DNA from: a virus
Virus record (IMG/VR): IMGVR_UViG_3300035703_000400
Location: 1 to 24,621 of that record
Direction: 5' to 3' (one strand)
Length of the DNA: 24,621 bases
In this document: piece by piece, positions 1 to 8,134 of the stretch
How the letters are laid out: each line of letters opens with the position of its first letter
Position numbering within the stretch: position 1 is the stretch's first letter
Made by a program: the position numbers and the translations under genes
Notes under the pieces: model-generated
Databases searched by the model: none
The model's input: only the letters and a program-made list of their open reading frames with translations
What the model was told of the DNA's origin: nothing

Positions 1-524
1 AAGGCAAGGTGTACCCATGTATTTCTATGTGTTGTCTGTGTTGCTGCAGTGCTCCAGACAACGGCACTGGAGCTACTTTGTACAGTTACTTGCAGTTTAT
101 ATCCAAAACCTGCATCTCCGTAGCGAATCTGTAGTGCCCTCGTAGTGCCCCATGCTATAGAAGCAACCATCTGATAGGCCATATTATTGTTAGCCAAATA
201 AACCCAAGACTCAATAGTAAAATCACCTGTACCAAATTCAAAAGCATTGTTGGCTGCAACAGACAAATAGTCACCGCTGCCATCAAAATATGCACTTGAA
301 CCACCATATTTGCTCTGAGTGGTACTAATCTTGGTATTACCTAATCTTGAAATAGCAAGATTTTTAGGACCACTATCAATAAAAGTTGTGCTATTGTTTG
401 CACCATCTGCCTTTAGCAATAATGATACGTTTGCAAAGTATGGGTCATAGGTGTCTGGTATAACTGTTGGTTCAATTGGATCTGTTGTTCCAGATGAACC
501 TGTTGCTTCACTATAAAAAAACAT
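1..524 (-). CDS. LamG / concanavalin A-like lectin-domain structural protein (N-terminal part)
   Basis: The gene starts at an ATG at 522-524 and stays open to the window edge (174 complete codons). A strong Shine-Dalgarno site (GGAGG at 534-538) sits nine bases upstream. After a Ser/Thr/Pro-rich N-terminus (residues 1-27), residues 30-174 follow the classic LamG/concanavalin A-like pattern: 'SLLLKADG', then 'SAYFDGSGDYLSV', 'FEFGTGDFTIESWVY', and 'NTWVHLA' at the open end. Such domains form a beta-sandwich that binds sugars or caps fibres in many aquatic phage virion proteins. It lies downstream of the major capsid gene, behind its own leader and promoter-like motif. A virion surface or fibre role is inferred; the ligand is unknown. 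The C-terminus lies outside the window. Confidence 0.8.
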   Translation of the reverse strand, partial: MFFYSEATGSSGTTDPIEPTVIPDTYDPYFANVSLLLKADGANNSTTFIDSGPKNLAISRLGNTKISTTQSKYGGSSAYFDGSGDYLSVAANNAFEFGTGDFTIESWVYLANNNMAYQMVASIAWGTTRALQIRYGDAGFGYKLQVTVQSSSSAVVWSTAATQTTHRNTWVHLA

Positions 525-558
525 TGTTTATTCCTCCGCTGATTATCAGCATAACAAA

Positions 559-572
559 TATAAATAGTTTTA
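559..572 (-). promoter_or_regulatory. Promoter-like motif upstream of the LamG gene
   Basis: Read on the minus strand this is TAAAACTATTTATA, 35-48 bases before the start codon. Nearly the same sequence occurs before the scaffold gene and the repeat-fibre gene, and shorter versions occur before two other transcription units. A phage late-promoter or processing-site role is inferred from its recurrence only. Confidence 0.45.
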
Positions 573-581
573 GAATAGTTC

Positions 582-612
582 AAAAAGAAAACCCGCCTGA
601 AACATGGCGAGT
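582..612 (-). terminator. Rho-independent terminator after the GIY-YIG gene
   Basis: On the minus strand ACTCGCC (606-612) pairs with GGCGGGT (591-597) around an 8-base loop, with one G-U pair, followed by TTTCTTTTTG. It begins five bases after the endonuclease stop codon, so it ends that transcript before the LamG gene. Confidence 0.75.
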
Positions 613-616
613 TTGC

Positions 617-1207
617 TCAAATGTGCTTCCAAGATTTATATTCTATAATTGCTTGTATTGTTGATTTACCGACTCCATATTTTCTTGATAAACTTTTATA
701 TGTTTCATTACCAAGTGAATATAAGTTTCTTATTTCTTCTACTATTTGTTTATTCAATTTAGCAGAACTATTATTTTCGCCTCTATTCTTCTCTCCCATT
801 TTATTTTTAAGTTCATCACTTCTATTATTAGCTATTAGTTTAATTTTATCTTTAGTTTCTTTTGAATGTTGTTTTCCATAAAATGGATTGTTTTTACCAC
901 TCTTATCTGTAGGATTTTTATCAAAATTATAACCTATATCTCTTTCGTAACTTTTTGTTTCTTGCAAATAAAAAATTTCTTTTTCTATTCTATTTTGGTC
1001 ATTTACTTCTTCAATTATAGAAAATTCAAAATTTTCTTCTCCATATTTATCCCAAGCTGCTTGTAAATATGAATTTTCGTGTATTTTATTATTTAATTTA
1101 CTTTTATGATTATTCCATCGTTTATTTATATTGTTTGTGCTTCCAATATAAATTTTATTATTTATTTTGTTTCGTATTTGATAGATTGCTTGCATATAAG
1201 TAAACAT
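617..1207 (-). CDS. GIY-YIG homing endonuclease
   Basis: A free-standing endonuclease of 196 residues. The N-terminal GIY-YIG domain shows 'AIYQIRNK' (7-14, an AIY variant of GIY), 'IYIGSTNN' (19-26), a conserved Arg near 30, and a candidate metal-binding Glu around 75-77. A NUMOD3-type DNA-binding segment follows ('NNPFYGKQHSKETKDKI', 106-122), then a helix-turn-helix-like end (about 150-192, 'LSRKYGVGKSTIQAII'). This order matches the Seg/I-TevI-type enzymes of T4-like phages, which cut related genomes to spread their own gene. The next Met (residue 5) could also be the start; no strong ribosome binding site is visible for either. It sits just behind the capsid gene terminator and before another terminator. 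Confidence 0.9.
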   Translation of the reverse strand: MFTYMQAIYQIRNKINNKIYIGSTNNINKRWNNHKSKLNNKIHENSYLQAAWDKYGEENFEFSIIEEVNDQNRIEKEIFYLQETKSYERDIGYNFDKNPTDKSGKNNPFYGKQHSKETKDKIKLIANNRSDELKNKMGEKNRGENNSSAKLNKQIVEEIRNLYSLGNETYKSLSRKYGVGKSTIQAIIEYKSWKHI

Positions 1208-1210
1208 TCT

Positions 1211-1241
1211 AACAAATAAAGAAGCCCCTGTGAAGGGGCTT
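1211..1241 (-). terminator. Rho-independent terminator after the major capsid gene
   Basis: On the minus strand AAGCCCCT (1234-1241) pairs perfectly with AGGGGCTT (1222-1229) around a TCAC loop, followed by CTTTATTTGTT. It lies about 25 bases after the capsid protein stop codon, and only 14 bases before the endonuclease start. Confidence 0.85.
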
Positions 1242-1266
1242 GCTTTATATAGGTTTTATTTTAAGA

Positions 1267-2961
1267 TCAACCTAAGAGATCCTGGATCACAACCAAGCCG
1301 TACATGTCTGGACGTACCATCTTCTTGGCGTAACGGGTCATGACACCCTTACGTGGTACGAAATCTTCAGTACCAAAGATGGTTGGTGTAACTTGTAGTG
1401 GTACATATGGAGCATATACGAATCCACTTTCGAGGAAACTATTGCCTTTACGACCAACAAGGATCAGGTTGCGTGGGAAGTATGGGTCAACAAAGACATC
1501 CCATTTCTTACTGAGCGAACCTGCTTTGACAGCACCGATAGTGCCCTTGGCATCATCATGAACAACATTGGCACGGAAGCCACTGGTGAACTCAAGGATG
1601 TTGGCAACTTCTGGTCCACAAACAACGAAGTTTGCACCACCACGAAGTGTTTTACGGTGAATTGCAGCACTTACATCATTGATTGTTTCAACGAGGGTTT
1701 CGTACCACATACTGACGTTACCGGTGAAGTCAGCACCATTTGGATCACTTACACCACTGGCAATCGCAAGACCAGTTGTACGATCAACGAATTTACCTGG
1801 ACGACGTGACCAGTATAGTGTTGCAGCGGTAGCACCTTTGACAAGTTCACCAAGCATTTCTTGATCAATTTCAAGACCAATCTGTTCTGAGAGAATTGAA
1901 GTGAGTTCAACTTCTGCATCAAGATTGTGGTAAGCATTGAGGTCTTGACCAAGTTCTGGTGTCCATTTTGCCTTGAGCTTGCGGGTCTTGGCAGTTACAG
2001 CAACACTGTCGACTTTGATGTCAATTTCTGGAATATTGGCTTCGCCTTCAAATGTTACAAGTGAAGCAACAACTGCACCTTGAGCATCAAGACCGGCATT
2101 GCCAATAACATCAGCAATTGGCCAACTTGCAGCACGACTGCCAGCATTTGTAGCAAGGTCGGCAGCACTAACACTACCATCAAGGCTTGCAACAACAATG
2201 CGAACATGGGTGTAGGTATCACCACCAACATCAACAAGACCGGTTGAGTCTGTTTTGGAGGTTAGACGACGAACAAGTGAACCACTTGGTAGTGTTGCAT
2301 TGATTGCAATAAGACTACTGCGATCAAGGTTGGTGAGAGCCGAAACGGCAACAGTGAATACCGCTACAGTGGTTGAACCACTGACAAAATCAGCATCAAA
2401 TTTGCAGAGTTTGTCAAGAGCACCACCAGCACCGAAAGTACCGGAAGCAATTGCCGCACTTACTGTTACGTTACCAGAACCGGTTGGTAGTGAATAACCT
2501 TGGTTTAGAGCGCGTAGTGAGTTTTCAGCATTTGGACCGCTGAGACTGACACCACCAGTGAGTTGTGAACCTACAACACCACCACCGAATAGTGAAGAAC
2601 CTGAAAGGTTTGCACCACGATCACGTTCAAATTGGAAGTCAAGGAAGAAGATTAGACCGCTTGGGAGACTCATTGGTTGTACGCTGACGAGTTCGTTAGC
2701 GATTAGGCTACCGAATACACGGCGAACGATTGGGAATGCAACCGCAGCGAAACCTTCTACATCACCTCCTGACATTGTGTTCGCTTCACGTAGTAATTCT
2801 TGTGCTTGACTTTCTAGTAGGCGAGCCATGTTCGCTTTTGCGCGATCATCGCCAATACCTTCTAATAGACCTGTGTCTGACCATTTACTGAGTAGTGCGC
2901 CACCTTCTTTTTCAAGGTCACGCTTTACGATACCTTCTGTTAATTTTTTGATTACTGACAT
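1267..2961 (-). CDS. gp23: Major capsid protein (T4 gp23-like)
   Basis: The main shell protein of the head, 564 residues against 521 in T4. The family signature after the N-terminal arm is clear: 'FPIVRRVFGSLIANELVSVQ' (76-95), then 'PMSLPSGLIFFLDF' (96-109). The N-terminal arm (1-70) is helical and charged, as expected for a scaffold-contacting propeptide that the gp21-type protease removes; 'LLE' at 48-50 is one candidate cleavage site, not proven. The middle section (about 115-320) is rich in Gly, Ala, Ser and Thr and could hold an inserted domain. The ribosome binding site AGGAG precedes the ATG. It directly follows the scaffold gene, as 22-23 do in T4, and is closed by a strong terminator. 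Confidence 0.95.
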   Translation of the reverse strand: MSVIKKLTEGIVKRDLEKEGGALLSKWSDTGLLEGIGDDRAKANMARLLESQAQELLREANTMSGGDVEGFAAVAFPIVRRVFGSLIANELVSVQPMSLPSGLIFFLDFQFERDRGANLSGSSLFGGGVVGSQLTGGVSLSGPNAENSLRALNQGYSLPTGSGNVTVSAAIASGTFGAGGALDKLCKFDADFVSGSTTVAVFTVAVSALTNLDRSSLIAINATLPSGSLVRRLTSKTDSTGLVDVGGDTYTHVRIVVASLDGSVSAADLATNAGSRAASWPIADVIGNAGLDAQGAVVASLVTFEGEANIPEIDIKVDSVAVTAKTRKLKAKWTPELGQDLNAYHNLDAEVELTSILSEQIGLEIDQEMLGELVKGATAATLYWSRRPGKFVDRTTGLAIASGVSDPNGADFTGNVSMWYETLVETINDVSAAIHRKTLRGGANFVVCGPEVANILEFTSGFRANVVHDDAKGTIGAVKAGSLSKKWDVFVDPYFPRNLILVGRKGNSFLESGFVYAPYVPLQVTPTIFGTEDFVPRKGVMTRYAKKMVRPDMYGLVVIQDLLG

Positions 2962-2984
2962 TTTATAACTCCTGTGAATATATT

Positions 2985-3000
2985 TGGTATCATTTGATAC
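2985..3000. repeat. Short inverted repeat over the scaffold stop codon
   Basis: GGTATCA and TGATACC form a perfect 7-base inverted repeat around two bases. It covers the stop codon of the scaffold gene and lies 24 bases before the capsid start. It has no U-tract, so it is not a terminator. A weak effect on scaffold/capsid translation balance is possible; chance is also possible. Confidence 0.35.
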
Positions 3001-4372
3001 CGGCTAATCTCAACCAACGATCTTTATTTTGATCAACTGGTTGTTCTGCTTGTTTGTGAGGTAAACGGAATGAACTCTTTTTACTAATCGCTTCATTCAG
3101 TGATTTTGGTGAACGTTCTTCTTTTGCATGACCACCCACTGAATTGATTAGTGTTTCATATATTGTTTTTGCTTCACTAACAGAATCAGCCTTGGAAACA
3201 GCTTCGACAATTTGTGTTTTTTGTCGCTCATTCAAGGAGGCGCTTTTCAAGATCTGATTTTCATAAAACAGTCTGGCATTCAGTAGATTTACTTCTTCAA
3301 GTTTCTTGAATGCAACAGACATTTGTTCTATGGTGGAAGAGAATGATTTATTCTCTTCCAAGAGTTTGTTTATTTTTGCATCTTTGCTCTCAACTTCTTT
3401 TAGGAGAACTTGCGATGCTTTTAGTAGTTCGGTTGTTTTTGATTCTTTTATTTGTTTTTTATCTGCCCTCAGAGCAGCAAAGTCAGCACCAGTTATTTCA
3501 TCTGTTGGAGGAGCAGCACTGGCTATTTTTTGTTGTTTTGCAGAAAGTTTCTTTTCTTTTGTTGCTGCAAATGGACCTGCAGGTTCATCACTGGAGCCTG
3601 GTGTAAAGGTTTCTTCTTCGCTCTTTTTTACAAGTGGCATACTTGGATCATCAGTCATTTCATAGCGATCCATATAATTGCTTATTTCTTCTGGTGAAAG
3701 TTTATCAACAAACTCTTTGCCAAATGCTACTTTTAGCGCATCCTTGAACTTCTCAAAAACTGGCTGTTCTTGTTGCTGATCTTTGTAAAAAGAATACTCT
3801 TCACTTCCTGGAATATCTATTTCGTTTAGTGCTTCATCTAGGTCTACTTCAGCTTCTTCTTCAAGAGTATCTTCTTCAAGTTCAATGCTTTCAAGTTCTA
3901 AACTTTCTGCCAAACCAGTTCCACCCATTGCTGGTGGAGTTTGTTCTAATCCCATAGAACCTGATTCTTCTTCTTTGTCGCCTATTTGTAACTGATCGGC
4001 AAGATCAGCAAGATTTATTTCTAATGAAACTTCTTCATCATCATCAGGACAGGGACAAAGTTTTTCTCCATCTGTTGCCGCAAGAGGAATATCACCAGCA
4101 GTTCCAGCAACATAACCTTTATTTGATTCATCTGGTGGAGCGCCACCAAAGTCAACAGTTGGCATGTCACTTTGACCACCAGCAAGAGCATCAGTTGGAG
4201 ATGGAGTATCGGCACTCATTTCATCTTCGTCTTGTTCCAGTAGTTTTTCTACTGCTTCTTTTACCTGTGGAGCAAACTTTTCTAATAGTGCTGCTTGTGC
4301 GCTTTTATACGCTGAGTCTCGTAGTGCTTGTGCATCTACTATTGCTTGTTCTAATAGCTTTGAACTACTCAT
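2990..4372 (-). CDS. gp22: Prohead core scaffold protein (gp22-like)
   Basis: The assembly scaffold that fills the prohead before DNA entry. I place the start at the ATG at 4370-4372 (protein 'MSSSKLLEQA...', 460 residues), because an AGGAG site precedes it; a longer frame reaches 4426 but would begin inside leader sequence. Residues 40-200 are strongly acidic and low in complexity. Residues 305-375 are helical coiled-coil. The segment 'LNARLFYENQILKSASLNER' followed by 'QKTQIVEAVSKA' (364-395) and the ending 'DRWLRLAGIK' resemble the conserved C-terminus of marine T4-like gp22 proteins. It is longer than T4 gp22 (about 270 residues), the extra part being the acidic half. It lies immediately upstream of the capsid gene, as expected, and is probably degraded by the protease at maturation. 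Confidence 0.85.
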   Translation of the reverse strand: MSSSKLLEQAIVDAQALRDSAYKSAQAALLEKFAPQVKEAVEKLLEQDEDEMSADTPSPTDALAGGQSDMPTVDFGGAPPDESNKGYVAGTAGDIPLAATDGEKLCPCPDDDEEVSLEINLADLADQLQIGDKEEESGSMGLEQTPPAMGGTGLAESLELESIELEEDTLEEEAEVDLDEALNEIDIPGSEEYSFYKDQQQEQPVFEKFKDALKVAFGKEFVDKLSPEEISNYMDRYEMTDDPSMPLVKKSEEETFTPGSSDEPAGPFAATKEKKLSAKQQKIASAAPPTDEITGADFAALRADKKQIKESKTTELLKASQVLLKEVESKDAKINKLLEENKSFSSTIEQMSVAFKKLEEVNLLNARLFYENQILKSASLNERQKTQIVEAVSKADSVSEAKTIYETLINSVGGHAKEERSPKSLNEAISKKSSFRLPHKQAEQPVDQNKDRWLRLAGIK

Positions 4373-4403
4373 TAAAAATACTCCTAAAATACACTTTACT
4401 GAA

Positions 4404-4416
4404 CTAAATAGTTTTA
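4404..4416 (-). promoter_or_regulatory. Promoter-like motif upstream of the scaffold gene
   Basis: On the minus strand this reads TAAAACTATTTAG, 32-44 bases before the chosen start codon, matching the motif before the LamG and repeat-fibre genes. A separate T4-style late-promoter sequence, TATAAATA in the sense direction, lies further upstream at 4457-4464, inside the end of the preceding gene. Confidence 0.4.
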
Positions 4417-4448
4417 TTTTTGACAACTTACCATAACTGTGGGCAAAA

Positions 4449-5000
4449 CTATAGTTTATTTATAAAACACTTTATTAAATTACTTTCTCCGTCAGTATTT
4501 TCAAGTGCTTGAGCTATTACTTTACCAAATAAATCTCGTTTTGTTCCGAATATCGTTCGTGTTTTTGCTGCACGACCATGACCTGGTTTATCGCTTGTAA
4601 CGATCCAATCGCCTTCATTTACTTTTCCAGTAACAAGAACATGTTCAGCACCCAATATTATTGGCTGTTCTTTGCCGTACATTGTTGCACCAACAACACG
4701 ATGATCTTCTGCTTTGTAACAAGGTATTGCTTTGCCATTTTCCCAAACAACAACAGTTCCAGTTGGGTATTCTGCGAGTTCTTGTGTTGTTAAACCAGTT
4801 TCAAATACCGCACCAACGGTTGTTTGTTGGGCATATATATCGTTCCATCTGTTTTGTGGAGAACCAATAGTCCTTATTGCATCTCCTTGCGGAAGTAAAG
4901 AACCTGTTATTTGAATAGAGCCGCTGAAACTTACAGTTCCATCGTTTAATATCTTGTGAACATGTGTTGAGCCACTTACTACACTTATGCCTTTAGTCAT
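4449..5000 (-). CDS. Fibre- or decoration-like protein with conserved N-terminal module
   Basis: A 183-residue protein. Residues 3-35 ('KGISVVSGSTHVHKILNDGT...') match the start of the large repeat-fibre protein encoded just upstream ('KGFAVISGSSTVVAKIMENG'), so the two probably share an attachment module. Residues 40-60 contain 'IGSPQNRWNDIYAQ', the common phage-fibre form of a triple-stranded beta segment. The rest is beta-rich with many 'G-x-V' turns and ends 'LFGKVIAQALE...IKCFINKL', resembling the C-terminal beta domains of some phage fibres and bacterial adhesins. No enzyme motif is seen. The ribosome binding site is weak. A virion surface role is inferred from the composition and neighbours. 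Confidence 0.6.
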   Translation of the reverse strand: MTKGISVVSGSTHVHKILNDGTVSFSGSIQITGSLLPQGDAIRTIGSPQNRWNDIYAQQTTVGAVFETGLTTQELAEYPTGTVVVWENGKAIPCYKAEDHRVVGATMYGKEQPIILGAEHVLVTGKVNEGDWIVTSDKPGHGRAAKTRTIFGTKRDLFGKVIAQALENTDGESNLIKCFINKL

Positions 5001-5050
5001 TTCTTGCCCGCTTCTTCAATAAATATGAAGCAAAAAGTTGTTTTTTCTCA

Positions 5051-5058
5051 ATAAATAG
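5051..5058 (-). promoter_or_regulatory. Promoter-like motif upstream of the 183-residue fibre-like gene
   Basis: CTATTTAT on the minus strand, 51 bases before the start codon and just after a strong terminator. The position suggests a new transcript starts here. Only the core of the recurring motif is kept; the AAAA before it is absent. Confidence 0.4.
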
Positions 5059-5063
5059 CAGAT

Positions 5064-5100
5064 TCAAATAAAAAACCGGCACCCTTTCGGATGCCGGCTT
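5064..5100 (-). terminator. Strong Rho-independent terminator after the repeat-fibre gene
   Basis: On the minus strand GCCGGCATCC (89-98 of the 5000s) pairs with GGGTGCCGGT around a GAAA tetraloop, with two wobble pairs, followed by TTTTTATTTG. It lies about 23 bases after the stop codon of the large fibre gene. Confidence 0.9.
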
Positions 5101-5122
5101 GTAGTTTATATAAAACTACTTA

Positions 5123-8104
5123 TCAGACTGCAAAGAATGAACTTGCGAACCATTCGCCACCTTCACAGAAGTACCATTTCTGGCCTTGTGGGAAGGCTGC
5201 AACAGCATCATCAGCGGCATCAAGATAGAACATGTGGCCGTTGTGTGCTGATTGATCACCACTGGTGTAAGCTGCTGGGATTGTTTCAGCAGTAAACTTA
5301 GGTGCTTGGAACTTACCGTTTACTGTTACTTGATCTGCAGAGCTATTACCGAGTGTTGCATTACCATTTACTGTTAGGTTGCCAGCGATGGTTACATCAT
5401 CTGGTAGACCGATTGTAAAGGTGTTTGCAGCACCGAGTGCAAATGAACCATTTACTGTAACTTCATTGGCTGTGCCATTGATTACGAGTGAAGTTAGTTC
5501 AACTGTATCAAGGCGTGAATCAAGGGATGCATCTCCGCTTTCACGGGCTGATGCTTCACTGGATAGAGCACTTGATAGACTTGTATCGGCACTTGTGCGA
5601 GCAGAAGATTCTGTTGATAGTGCGGTAGCAAGACTGGTGTCTGCTGCTGCACGAGCACTTTCTTCTGCTGATACACGAGTATCAATACTTGCATCTGCAC
5701 TTGCGCGTGCTGATTCTTCATTTGATAGACGGCTTGCGAGGCTGCCATCGGCTGAAGCGCGAGCACTTTCTTCTGCAGAAACTCTTGCATCAACACTTGC
5801 ATCTGCGCTTGTGCGACTTGATGCTTCGGTTGAAAGAGCACTTGCAAGACTTGCGTCTGCACTTTCACGGGCTGATGCTTCACCTGATACAACTGCTTCA
5901 ATACTTGCAACATTGCTTGCAATGGTACTTGTTACGGTTGTAGCAAAGTTTGGATCATCACCAAGTGCTGCAGCAAGTTCATTGAGAGTGTCAAGTAGTT
6001 CTGGAGCACTATCAACAAGAGCGGCAACTGCTGCATCAGTGTAGCTGTTTGCAGCGGCTTCAACTGATGCATCGCCTGAAACTCTTGAAGAAGCTTCAGT
6101 TGATAGAGCACTGTTGAGACTACTGTCAGCACTTGCACGAACACTTTCTTCTGCTGATACACGAGCTTCAAGACTTGCGTCTGCGCTTGCACGGATACTT
6201 GCTTCTGAAGAAACAGCATTTGCACGATCAACTATTTCTGTTGATAGTGCACTGTTTAGACTTGCGTCTGCGCTTGCGCGAACAGATGCTTCGCCTGAAA
6301 GAGCACTTTCAAGACTTGTATCTGCTGCTGCACGGGCACTTTCTTCGGTGCTCATGCGAGTGTCAACTGAAGCGAAGTCTGTTGAAATGTCTATAGTTAT
6401 AGCATTTTCAAGACTTGCTATTGCACTTTCTCTTGCTGATGTTTCAACACTGACTTTGCCGTCAAGACTTGCTTCTGCAGATGTTGCGCGTGAAGCTTCA
6501 CTGCTGATCTGACTTGCAAGACTTGCATCACCGCTTACACGGCTTGAAGCTTCAGAAGAAACACTTGTTGATAGCGCAGTTTGAACTGAACCAATCTTGG
6601 TGTCAAGTGAACCTTCCGCTGCAGTAGCGCGTGATTCTTCGGTTGATAGTCTGGAAGTTAGACTTGCGTCGCCACTTACACGACTTGATGCTTCAGTTGA
6701 TAGAGCGCCAGCAAGACTTGCATCACCGCTTACGCGACTTGATGCTTCGCTGGAAATATCACTACTTAGTGAAGCAACACTGCTGATGATTTGACCAGCT
6801 TGTGTTGTATCAAGACTTGCTACATATGCAACAACTTCAGCAAACTGATCAAGATCAGCTGTTGAACCACTAAGGATAGCGTCTATTCTTGCTTTTTCTG
6901 CACTGATTTGACTTGCAAGACTATCATCCGCAGCAACACGACTTGAAGCTTCTGTTGAAACTGCAGTTGAGAATGCCGCTGCTACGCTTGCATCACCAGC
7001 AACACGACTTGATGTTTCGGTACTGACTTTAGCATCAAGTGAAGCTTCTGCGGAAGCAGCACGGGATGCTTCAGCGGAAATGCTTGTTGATAGTTTTGAA
7101 TCAAGACTTGCATCAGCACTTGCAAACGCACTTGTTAGTGAACCTTCGGCTGAAACAGCACGAGATGCTTCACTACTGATTTGTGCTTCAAGGCTTGCTT
7201 CGGCAGATTCAGCACGGGCTTCTTCTGCACTAACAAGAGCAGCAACACTATCATCGCCAGCAACGCGATTTGAAGCTTCAGTTGAAACTGCTGCTTCACG
7301 AAGTGATACTTCACTTGAAAGAGCACTTGCAAGACTATCATCGCCAGCAACACGACTTGAGGCTTCAGTTGAAACCGCAGTTGAGAATGCTGCTGCTACA
7401 CTTACATCACCTGCTGCACGAGCACTTTCTTCGCTTGAAAGACGAACAGTTAGACTGCTGTCTGCTGCAGCGCGGACACTTTCTTCTGCTGCAGCGCGAA
7501 CATCAATACTTGCAACGCTGGCTGTTAGTTCATTGACTTTTGAAGTCAGGTCGCCAATACCAGAAACAAGTTGTGATGCTGCTTCGCCATCGCCATCAAG
7601 GAACTCTTGAATGTCTTTGATGGTGCTTAGGGCACCGGATAGTGTGCCGTCGCCACCGACGAGCGTATCTATTCTGTTGTCAACTGCAGTTTCTAAACTT
7701 GATACTGCACTTATGCGCGCTGAAACTTCAGAACTTAGTGCGCTGTTTAGACTGCTATCTCCTGCTGCGCGGGCACTTTCTTCCGCTGATACGCGAGCAT
7801 CAATGGATTCAAAATCTGCCGCTGAACCAGAAGCAAGTGAATTTAGAACTGCTTGAACATCACTACCATCGCTGGTTGTAACATTTGCTGCAGCAACTTT
7901 ACCTAATGATGCACTACCTGCTGCATCAATTAGAACAACACGACCTGCGCCACTTGCACTTGATGATAGATCAAGTACGAGTGAGCCGCTGACTTTCATG
8001 TCGACTGCTTTATCTTGACCGAATACTACTGTGCCGTTTTCCATGATTTTAGCAACAACTGTGCTAGAACCTGAAATAACTGCAAAACCTTTTTGTTTTG
8101 ACAT
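5123..8104 (-). CDS. Long repeat-fibre protein with tandem 18-residue repeats
   Basis: A 993-residue virion fibre candidate. I choose the ATG at 8102-8104 (protein 'MSKQKGFAVISGSS...') because an AGGAG lies upstream and the N-terminus then aligns with the neighbouring 183-residue protein. Residues 1-104 are a beta-rich head module. Residues 105-864 are about 28-30 near-complete 18-residue repeats of the form [VLI]S.EASxR.S.DASL.x[AR]. They are interrupted by three longer inserts: 'GGDGTLSGALSTIKDIQEF', 'ILSGSTADLDQFAEVVAYV', and 'LLDTLNELAAALGDDPNFA'. The last two types recur in aquatic phage fibres. Residues 865-993 are beta-rich and end in an aromatic cap. The repeats are Ser/Ala/Glu-rich and helical, so a long parallel trimeric rod is likely. 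Head fibre, neck whisker or tail fibre cannot be told apart. Confidence 0.75.
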   Translation of the reverse strand: MSKQKGFAVISGSSTVVAKIMENGTVVFGQDKAVDMKVSGSLVLDLSSSASGAGRVVLIDAAGSASLGKVAAANVTTSDGSDVQAVLNSLASGSAADFESIDARVSAEESARAAGDSSLNSALSSEVSARISAVSSLETAVDNRIDTLVGGDGTLSGALSTIKDIQEFLDGDGEAASQLVSGIGDLTSKVNELTASVASIDVRAAAEESVRAAADSSLTVRLSSEESARAAGDVSVAAAFSTAVSTEASSRVAGDDSLASALSSEVSLREAAVSTEASNRVAGDDSVAALVSAEEARAESAEASLEAQISSEASRAVSAEGSLTSAFASADASLDSKLSTSISAEASRAASAEASLDAKVSTETSSRVAGDASVAAAFSTAVSTEASSRVAADDSLASQISAEKARIDAILSGSTADLDQFAEVVAYVASLDTTQAGQIISSVASLSSDISSEASSRVSGDASLAGALSTEASSRVSGDASLTSRLSTEESRATAAEGSLDTKIGSVQTALSTSVSSEASSRVSGDASLASQISSEASRATSAEASLDGKVSVETSARESAIASLENAITIDISTDFASVDTRMSTEESARAAADTSLESALSGEASVRASADASLNSALSTEIVDRANAVSSEASIRASADASLEARVSAEESVRASADSSLNSALSTEASSRVSGDASVEAAANSYTDAAVAALVDSAPELLDTLNELAAALGDDPNFATTVTSTIASNVASIEAVVSGEASARESADASLASALSTEASSRTSADASVDARVSAEESARASADGSLASRLSNEESARASADASIDTRVSAEESARAAADTSLATALSTESSARTSADTSLSSALSSEASARESGDASLDSRLDTVELTSLVINGTANEVTVNGSFALGAANTFTIGLPDDVTIAGNLTVNGNATLGNSSADQVTVNGKFQAPKFTAETIPAAYTSGDQSAHNGHMFYLDAADDAVAAFPQGQKWYFCEGGEWFASSFFAV
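5513..7792 (-). repeat. Array of 54-base coding repeats (18-residue units)
   Basis: These bases encode the repeated rod of the fibre protein. Units run [VLI]S.EASxR.SxDASL.x[AR], often alternating a V-type and an L-type start. Synonymous and conservative changes differ between units, so the array is old rather than a recent duplication. Typical units are 'LSTEASSRVSGDASLTSR' and 'VSAEESARASADGSLASR'. Confidence 0.85.
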
Positions 8105-8134
8105 ATAATGAGGATCTCCTAATAAAGAAAACAA

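Noticed and set aside
559-572. Plus-strand T4 late promoter (TATAAATA) driving rightward transcription
   Set aside because: No plus-strand gene follows it within the window; the motif is better treated as part of a minus-strand leader element of unknown mechanism.
4024-4407. Plus-strand 127-codon frame opposite the scaffold gene
   Set aside because: Composition is His/Leu/Gln-rich, the typical shadow of an acidic Glu/Asp-rich gene, with no ribosome binding site or family resemblance.
5513-7792. Regular DNA repeats that might suggest a CRISPR-like array
   Set aside because: The period is 54 bases in frame, units vary at codon third positions, there are no unique spacers, and the repeats are translated.
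5379-7856. Long plus-strand open frames opposite the repeat-fibre gene, for example a 221-codon frame at 5379-6044
   Set aside because: They mirror the Ser/Ala-rich 18-residue repeats, whose codons avoid stops on the opposite strand. They have no ribosome binding sites, and their products are repetitive R/S/A strings.
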